Notes under the pieces: generated by a model
Database searches by the model: none
What the model saw: only the letters and a program-made list of their open reading frames with translations
Told to the model about the DNA's origin: nothing
Source: Paenibacillus sp. FSL H7-0326
GTDB taxonomy: Bacteria; Bacillota; Bacilli; Paenibacillales; Paenibacillaceae
NCBI RefSeq assembly: GCF_001955535.1
Contig: NZ_MPVN01000005.1
Span: 186,001-250,000 of the forward strand
DNA length: 64,000 nucleotides
Direction of reading: 5' to 3'
Shown here: piece after piece, positions 60,542 through 64,000 of the stretch
Layout of the letters: each line of letters begins with the position of its first letter
How positions within the stretch are numbered: the first letter of the stretch is position 1
Translations under genes and position numbers: made by a program

Positions 60542-62056
60542 TTACGCAAGCGGTGACAAGCCGCCCTTATCGTACAGCACGGGTCCCTTAGACCATGCAA
60601 CAGCAAGATGCATCAGCAGCGCTGTCTTTAGCGTTTCCCGAATTCCCGCATGCTCCTCCGCTTCATACAGGTTAACCCACTCACCAGGATCAGCCGCAAG
60701 GTCATACAGCTCTCCCTTGGTGTGCTGTACTCTTGAGGCAGCATCCCGCACCGATCCCTCAATATACAAGATCAGCTTCCACTCCTTCGTCCGCCACATA
60801 TAGGCCGGTGCGGAATGCGGTGCGCTGACTCCTTTTCCGTGGAATTCACAGAATGTCCCTTGCCGCCTCAAGTCTCCCAGCAGATCAAATCCCGGCAGCA
60901 TGGGATTGCGCGGCAATCCAGCAGCAACGCTTAGCGTAGGAACGAGATCGACAAGCTCTGCCGGACGGTCATCGATGGTACCCCGCCGCGCTTCAGCAAT
61001 CCACGAGCCCGATAAGATCAATGGCACCCGGACACTTGCATCATACAAATTATATTTAGAGAACCGGAATTGCCGTTCAGCGAGCATTTCTCCGTGATCC
61101 GAAACAAAGACGATCAGCGCATCCTCCAGCCTTCCCAGCCGTTCAAGCTTCTCAAGCGCCAAGCCAAAGTAATGATCGAGCCAGGAACAATTGGCAAAAT
61201 ACCGGAGTGTTGTACGTCTGCGCTCCTCTTCGCTCATCGCAAGGAATACCTTTTTCTTGTCCAGATAGGACTCCCTGCTTCGGCTGTTAAGTTCATCTGA
61301 TGCTGCAAGGTGAGTATTCTCTTCGTCGAGCCATGGGGGCTGCGGAATATCCGGGATATCGGCAATAGAGTACAAATCCTCGAATGCCTTAGGAACATTT
61401 AAGCCGGCATGGGGTTTAAGAAACGACAGATAGAAAAAAAGCGGACGATCCGGATCTACACCTTCATCCAGGAACTTGAGACTTTGCTCGGCGACCCATC
61501 CGTCACGATGCTGCTCCATTGGTACCCGGCTGGTCATGCCTATATAACCGTGAACATTCTCCTCACCACTGCCAAAGTGAGCCGTTTCACTGGTGTAAGC
61601 TTCAAGATAATCGGGATGGGTGTCGCCCATCATGATTGCATTCTCCTCGTAATGTCCGCTGTCCCGCGCAAGTCCTACGGCCCTCACCTCAAACCCGCGG
61701 GCAGAAGGAATCTCCGTCCGCTCGCTGTGATTCCAGTGCGTTTTCCCGAATCCAGCTGTCTGATATCCTGCCTTGCGCATCAATTCGGGAAGCGGATCAG
61801 AGGGCAGCCTGTCCTCATCATAAATGCCGCCGTAATTGGTTCTGACCCCTGTCTGAGAAGGATAATATCCGAACATCATGGAGGTCCGGCTGGGTACGCA
61901 CATCGGAGACTGGCAAACGGCCTGACTGTATGTGATGCCCTCGGCAGCCAAACGATCTAAATTAGGCGTGTGTATATGCTCGTTAAATTTACCTATGCAA
62001 TCCCAGCGCTGCTGATCTGTCATGAAAAAGATAATATTGGGCTTATCCTGCGGCAT
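60542..62056 (-). CDS. Sulfatase family hydrolase
   Basis: This 504-residue enzyme of the type I sulfatase/alkaline phosphatase superfamily has NIIFFMTDQQRWDC at 6-19 (metal-binding Asp pair DQQ) and the modifying motif CVPSRTS (Cys53), which a formylglycine-generating enzyme would convert. HTPNLDRLAAEG and DHGEMLAE are other family marks. No signal peptide, so it acts in the cytoplasm. The sulfate ester is unknown; a sugar sulfate is likely by family. No formylglycine-generating enzyme gene is in the window. Start 62056 has AAGGGGAA and GAGGATG ahead. Confidence 0.88.
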   Translation of the reverse strand: MPQDKPNIIFFMTDQQRWDCIGKFNEHIHTPNLDRLAAEGITYSQAVCQSPMCVPSRTSMMFGYYPSQTGVRTNYGGIYDEDRLPSDPLPELMRKAGYQTAGFGKTHWNHSERTEIPSARGFEVRAVGLARDSGHYEENAIMMGDTHPDYLEAYTSETAHFGSGEENVHGYIGMTSRVPMEQHRDGWVAEQSLKFLDEGVDPDRPLFFYLSFLKPHAGLNVPKAFEDLYSIADIPDIPQPPWLDEENTHLAASDELNSRSRESYLDKKKVFLAMSEEERRRTTLRYFANCSWLDHYFGLALEKLERLGRLEDALIVFVSDHGEMLAERQFRFSKYNLYDASVRVPLILSGSWIAEARRGTIDDRPAELVDLVPTLSVAAGLPRNPMLPGFDLLGDLRRQGTFCEFHGKGVSAPHSAPAYMWRTKEWKLILYIEGSVRDAASRVQHTKGELYDLAADPGEWVNLYEAEEHAGIRETLKTALLMHLAVAWSKGPVLYDKGGLSPLA

Positions 62057-62198
62057 TTCCCCTTCATCCTCTCTGCATCTATTCGAGAACTTCAAGGCAA
62101 GACGGAACATTTAGACAGTCTGGTCATTATATATACTACATGTAGATGTAATCGAGTCGGGCAGGGCGCGGAAATGAATGATGAGAAGACATCAAAAT

Positions 62199-62498
62199 CT
62201 ACAGCTTCTCTCTGACTGAAGCCAGCTTCTGGGCACTGGAGGACAGCTTGTCACGGCGGTCATCAATCTTAACCGAGGTAGAGACCCGCTGTGCGCCTGC
62301 ACCGAATGGGGTCTCGTGCAATGCCCGAATGGCTGCAAATATATCGTCCAGTTCACCTTCGATAATGGTGCTCATGGATGTAAGCTCGTATTGGATTCCA
62401 GGCTGCTTAGCCAGCGTACGCTGCAGCTCGGCCACATAAGGACTCAGACTTGTGCTTCCTGTCCCAATCGGAATAATAGTCACCTCAGCTATAGCCAA
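62199..62498 (-). CDS. MTH1187 family thiamine-binding protein
   Basis: This 99-residue protein is of the MTH1187/YkoF-type family. The motif MAIAEVTIIPIGTGSTSLSPYVAELQ and IQYELTSMSTIIEGELDDIF are its signature. Such proteins bind thiamine or a related pyrimidine, and are thought to help uptake or salvage. Single gene. Confidence 0.88.
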   Translation of the reverse strand: MAIAEVTIIPIGTGSTSLSPYVAELQRTLAKQPGIQYELTSMSTIIEGELDDIFAAIRALHETPFGAGAQRVSTSVKIDDRRDKLSSSAQKLASVREKL

Positions 62499-62672
62499 TT
62501 ATATCCCCTCCAAGTTAGTCATAATTCCAATTATTGATAATTTACCCTTTGTGGGCTCTTCGCATGATTCAACATTCTGACTTTTGTTGACGATATACCC
62601 ATTGTAGCATGATCCTTGTTCACAGAAAAAAAATATTTAAGAGATTCTACTACTTCTTCCAACCCTTTTCCT

Positions 62673-62701
62673 TTGCGGTATGTTGGGATATTTGCTATAA
62701 T
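62673..62701 (+). promoter_or_regulatory. Possible promoter of the ribonucleotide reductase leader
   Basis: TTGCGG (62673-62678) lies 17 bases before TATAAT (62696-62701), nearly 500 bases upstream of the start codon. Its transcript would include the structured region at 62957-63049. Confidence 0.5.
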
Positions 62702-62738
62702 CGCAAATGCGTTTCAACATCAAGGTGGTGTTTACAAG

Positions 62739-62787
62739 CACAACATATTGGGGTAATCTTGTAATACATCAACCAAATGTAGTGTTG
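62739..62787. promoter_or_regulatory. Two NrdR-box-like sequences
   Basis: CACAACATATTGGGGT (62739-62754) and CCAAATGTAGTGTT (62773-62786) loosely match the repressor site ACACNATATATNGTGT, with centres about 33 bases apart as in NrdR-regulated genes. They are imperfect. NrdR represses ribonucleotide reductase genes when dATP is high. Confidence 0.35.
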
Positions 62788-62956
62788 AACCGGAATCGAC
62801 CATTGTACGAATCTCTATAACTGTCAAGCTTTTTTTAGTAGAAATTTATGCTACTCCACAATAGGCAATTCTAGAGATTTAAGAGCTTCATGTTACGGGA
62901 CAACGAACTGAGCAGGTACATATGGGCTATCCAATAATCCTATATTTACACCTTAA

Positions 62957-63049
62957 CTCGCGTTTCCCCTGCGGACAGTATAACCATACCAGCAAGCGGG
63001 GACGCAAATGGCATTTATCTGGCCGCGAGAAAGCCGGAAAATGCTTTTT
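62957..63049 (+). promoter_or_regulatory. Structured leader RNA with competing stems and terminator
   Basis: Three pairings can be seen. A long stem CTCGCG (62957-62962) with CGCGAG (63024-63029) encloses the region. A GCGTTTCCCC/GGGGACGC stem lies inside it. A terminator stem joins GCATTT plus CTGGC (63011-63023) to GCCGG and AAATGC (to 63044), ending in TTTTT (63045-63049). Because CGCGAG lies in the loop of the terminator, the long stem can compete with the terminator and prevent termination. The segment GGGACGCAAA also occurs in the c-di-GMP-I (GEMM) riboswitch, but the other parts of that motif do not fit well. Confidence 0.55.
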
Positions 63050-63187
63050 CTATGTACGATGACTTCAAGTACGATTCTCTAGCCCGAAAATTCACGATGT
63101 AGATGCAGCGAAATTCACAGCAGGATGATCTTACTTTTTTAATGCTTTACTCCATTTATCACTATCATAAGAAAGCGAGGGCTCTTC

Positions 63188-64000
63188 ATGCCACAAGTGG
63201 TTAATAAACCAAACAATCGTCAGCTTGCCTTTGACGAGATCCGTATTTCCGTATACGCAGACCGTATTCTTGCTGATCTGCCTATGCTTGATAAAGAAAA
63301 ACTCGTACGTGGTGTAACCTCAAAACTGCGCCGTGACGAAGTATCCAGTGAAGAAATCAGCAATGCCTTCTCCATGTCAGCTCTTGAGCTGGTAACCAAA
63401 GAGGAGCCGAACTGGAAATATGCAGCAGCTCGTTCACTGCTCACTTCTCTATATAAAAAAGCGGCTAACAACCGCCGTTATAAAGCATATCCGGAAGAGC
63501 CGTACGGTGCATTCTATCCACTGATCACAACACTTGTGAAAAAAGGCATCTATCGCGAAGAGCTGCTCGAGTGCTATACAAAAGAACAAATTGAAGAACT
63601 AGGCGCCACCATTGAAGCCAAAAATGACCTACTGTTTGATTACATCGGTCTCTTGACGCTGGCAGAGCGTTATCTTGCGAACGACTTTGACGGCAGAGTT
63701 ATGGAGCTTCCGCAGGAGCGCTACATGGTTATCGCGATGTACCTCATGCACAAAGAGCCAGAAGACAGACGTCTTGAGCTCGTTAAGGAAGCTTACTGGG
63801 CGATGAGTAATCTCTATATGACAGCAGCTACCCCAACGATGTCCAATGCAGGTAAGAAGGTAGCCGGCCAGCTGTCCAGCTGCTTCATTGATACGGTTGA
63901 CGACTCGCTGGAAGGAATCTTCGATTCCAATACGGATGTAGCACGTCTCAGCAAAATGGGCGGCGGCATCGGCGTATATCTCGGAAAAGTACGTTCCAGA
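63188..64000 (+). CDS. Ribonucleoside-diphosphate reductase alpha subunit, N-terminal part (cut by window edge)
   Basis: 271 codons are present and the gene runs past the window. It begins MPQVVNKPNNRQLAFDEIRI, and ATG 63188 has GCGAGGG six bases ahead. N-terminal RNR fold is followed by TAATPTMSNAGKK and QLSSCFIDTVDDS, in which the Cys of SSC is the substrate-reducing site, then KMGGGIGVYLGKVR. This is the large-subunit core of a class I-type reductase making deoxyribonucleotides. Class II (B12-dependent) cannot be fully ruled out from this part. Likely controlled through the leader at 62957-63049. Confidence 0.9.
   Translation, partial: MPQVVNKPNNRQLAFDEIRISVYADRILADLPMLDKEKLVRGVTSKLRRDEVSSEEISNAFSMSALELVTKEEPNWKYAAARSLLTSLYKKAANNRRYKAYPEEPYGAFYPLITTLVKKGIYREELLECYTKEQIEELGATIEAKNDLLFDYIGLLTLAERYLANDFDGRVMELPQERYMVIAMYLMHKEPEDRRLELVKEAYWAMSNLYMTAATPTMSNAGKKVAGQLSSCFIDTVDDSLEGIFDSNTDVARLSKMGGGIGVYLGKVRSR

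Larger units (their letters stand above)
62499..63187. other. 689-base gap upstream of the ribonucleotide reductase gene
   Basis: Holds a promoter (62673-62701), two NrdR-like boxes (62739-62787) and a structured RNA (62957-63049), described separately. 62790-62950 shows nothing else I can name. Confidence 0.6.

Noticed and set aside
62739..62787. Firm call of NrdR boxes before the reductase gene
   Set aside because: Both boxes are imperfect; I keep them only as a low-confidence feature. A decisive test is a position-weight-matrix score of this region and the presence of nrdR in the genome.
62957..63049. Firm call of a c-di-GMP-I riboswitch
   Set aside because: Only the GGGACGCAAA decamer matches well; the usual partner stem and 3' receptor segment do not pair. 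I describe it as an unassigned structured leader.

Overview
The window looks like the chromosome of a Paenibacillus-type, endospore-forming Firmicute. The evidence is several AraC-type regulators, strong AGGAGG-type ribosome-binding sites with frequent TTG and GTG starts, a caa3 oxidase operon in the Bacillus order (ctaCDEFG plus a DUF420 gene), a guanine-type purine riboswitch before xpt-pbuX, a YjcZ-type sporulation miniprotein, and small DUF1450, DUF4870 and CsbD proteins. I saw no rRNA, tRNA, CRISPR array or prophage. Functions are assigned from motifs I could read; no database search was run.

Regions. 1-7.7 kb: an accessory catabolic or signalling block (zinc dehydrogenase fragment, ThuA-like protein, three AraC regulators, DUF1450, PhyH-type dioxygenase, ADP-ribosylglycohydrolase) with two decayed AraC relics. 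7.7-12.7 kb: a small-multidrug-export-family protein and a GntR/two-ATPase/permease ABC operon with a clear promoter and operator. 12.7-14.8 kb: a LysR regulator divergent from an aspartate-semialdehyde dehydrogenase. 14.9-20.6 kb: the caa3 oxidase operon. 20.9-25.6 kb: methionine aminopeptidase, small proteins, and the riboswitch-controlled xpt-pbuX purine salvage operon. 25.8-27.2 kb: a solo TnpB-like insertion gene. 27.4-33.9 kb: MscL with a zinc ribbon, Nudix hydrolase, TrmB regulator, zinc-ribbon coiled-coil protein and a UvrD-family helicase. 34-38.8 kb: secreted proteins and an esterase. 38.8-45.1 kb: a beta-glucoside/xyloside block (GH3 enzyme, PTS IIC, AraC-GH39 fusion). 45.2-50.4 kb: VanY-type lipoprotein and a SWIM plus SNF2 pair. 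50.6-53.6 kb: a sugar ABC importer without its ATPase. 53.9-62.5 kb: TspO homologue, RidA, NAD(P)-binding protein, CsbD, HD-GYP phosphodiesterase, YjcZ, a His/Pro-rich protein, sulfatase and a thiamine-binding-family protein. 62.6 kb to the end: a long structured leader and the start of a ribonucleotide reductase large-subunit gene.

How it fits together. Most of the window is ordinary housekeeping and carbohydrate-foraging content of a soil Paenibacillus. The parts I consider most worth a second look are: (i) the leader of the ribonucleotide reductase gene, where two stems compete and one forms an intrinsic terminator; (ii) a single polypeptide joining an AraC sensor/DNA-binding module to a complete GH39 glycosidase, apparently starting at a rare ATT codon; (iii) a TnpB-like protein with an intact RuvC triad but almost no zinc-finger cysteines; and (iv) the His/Pro-rich protein beside YjcZ.
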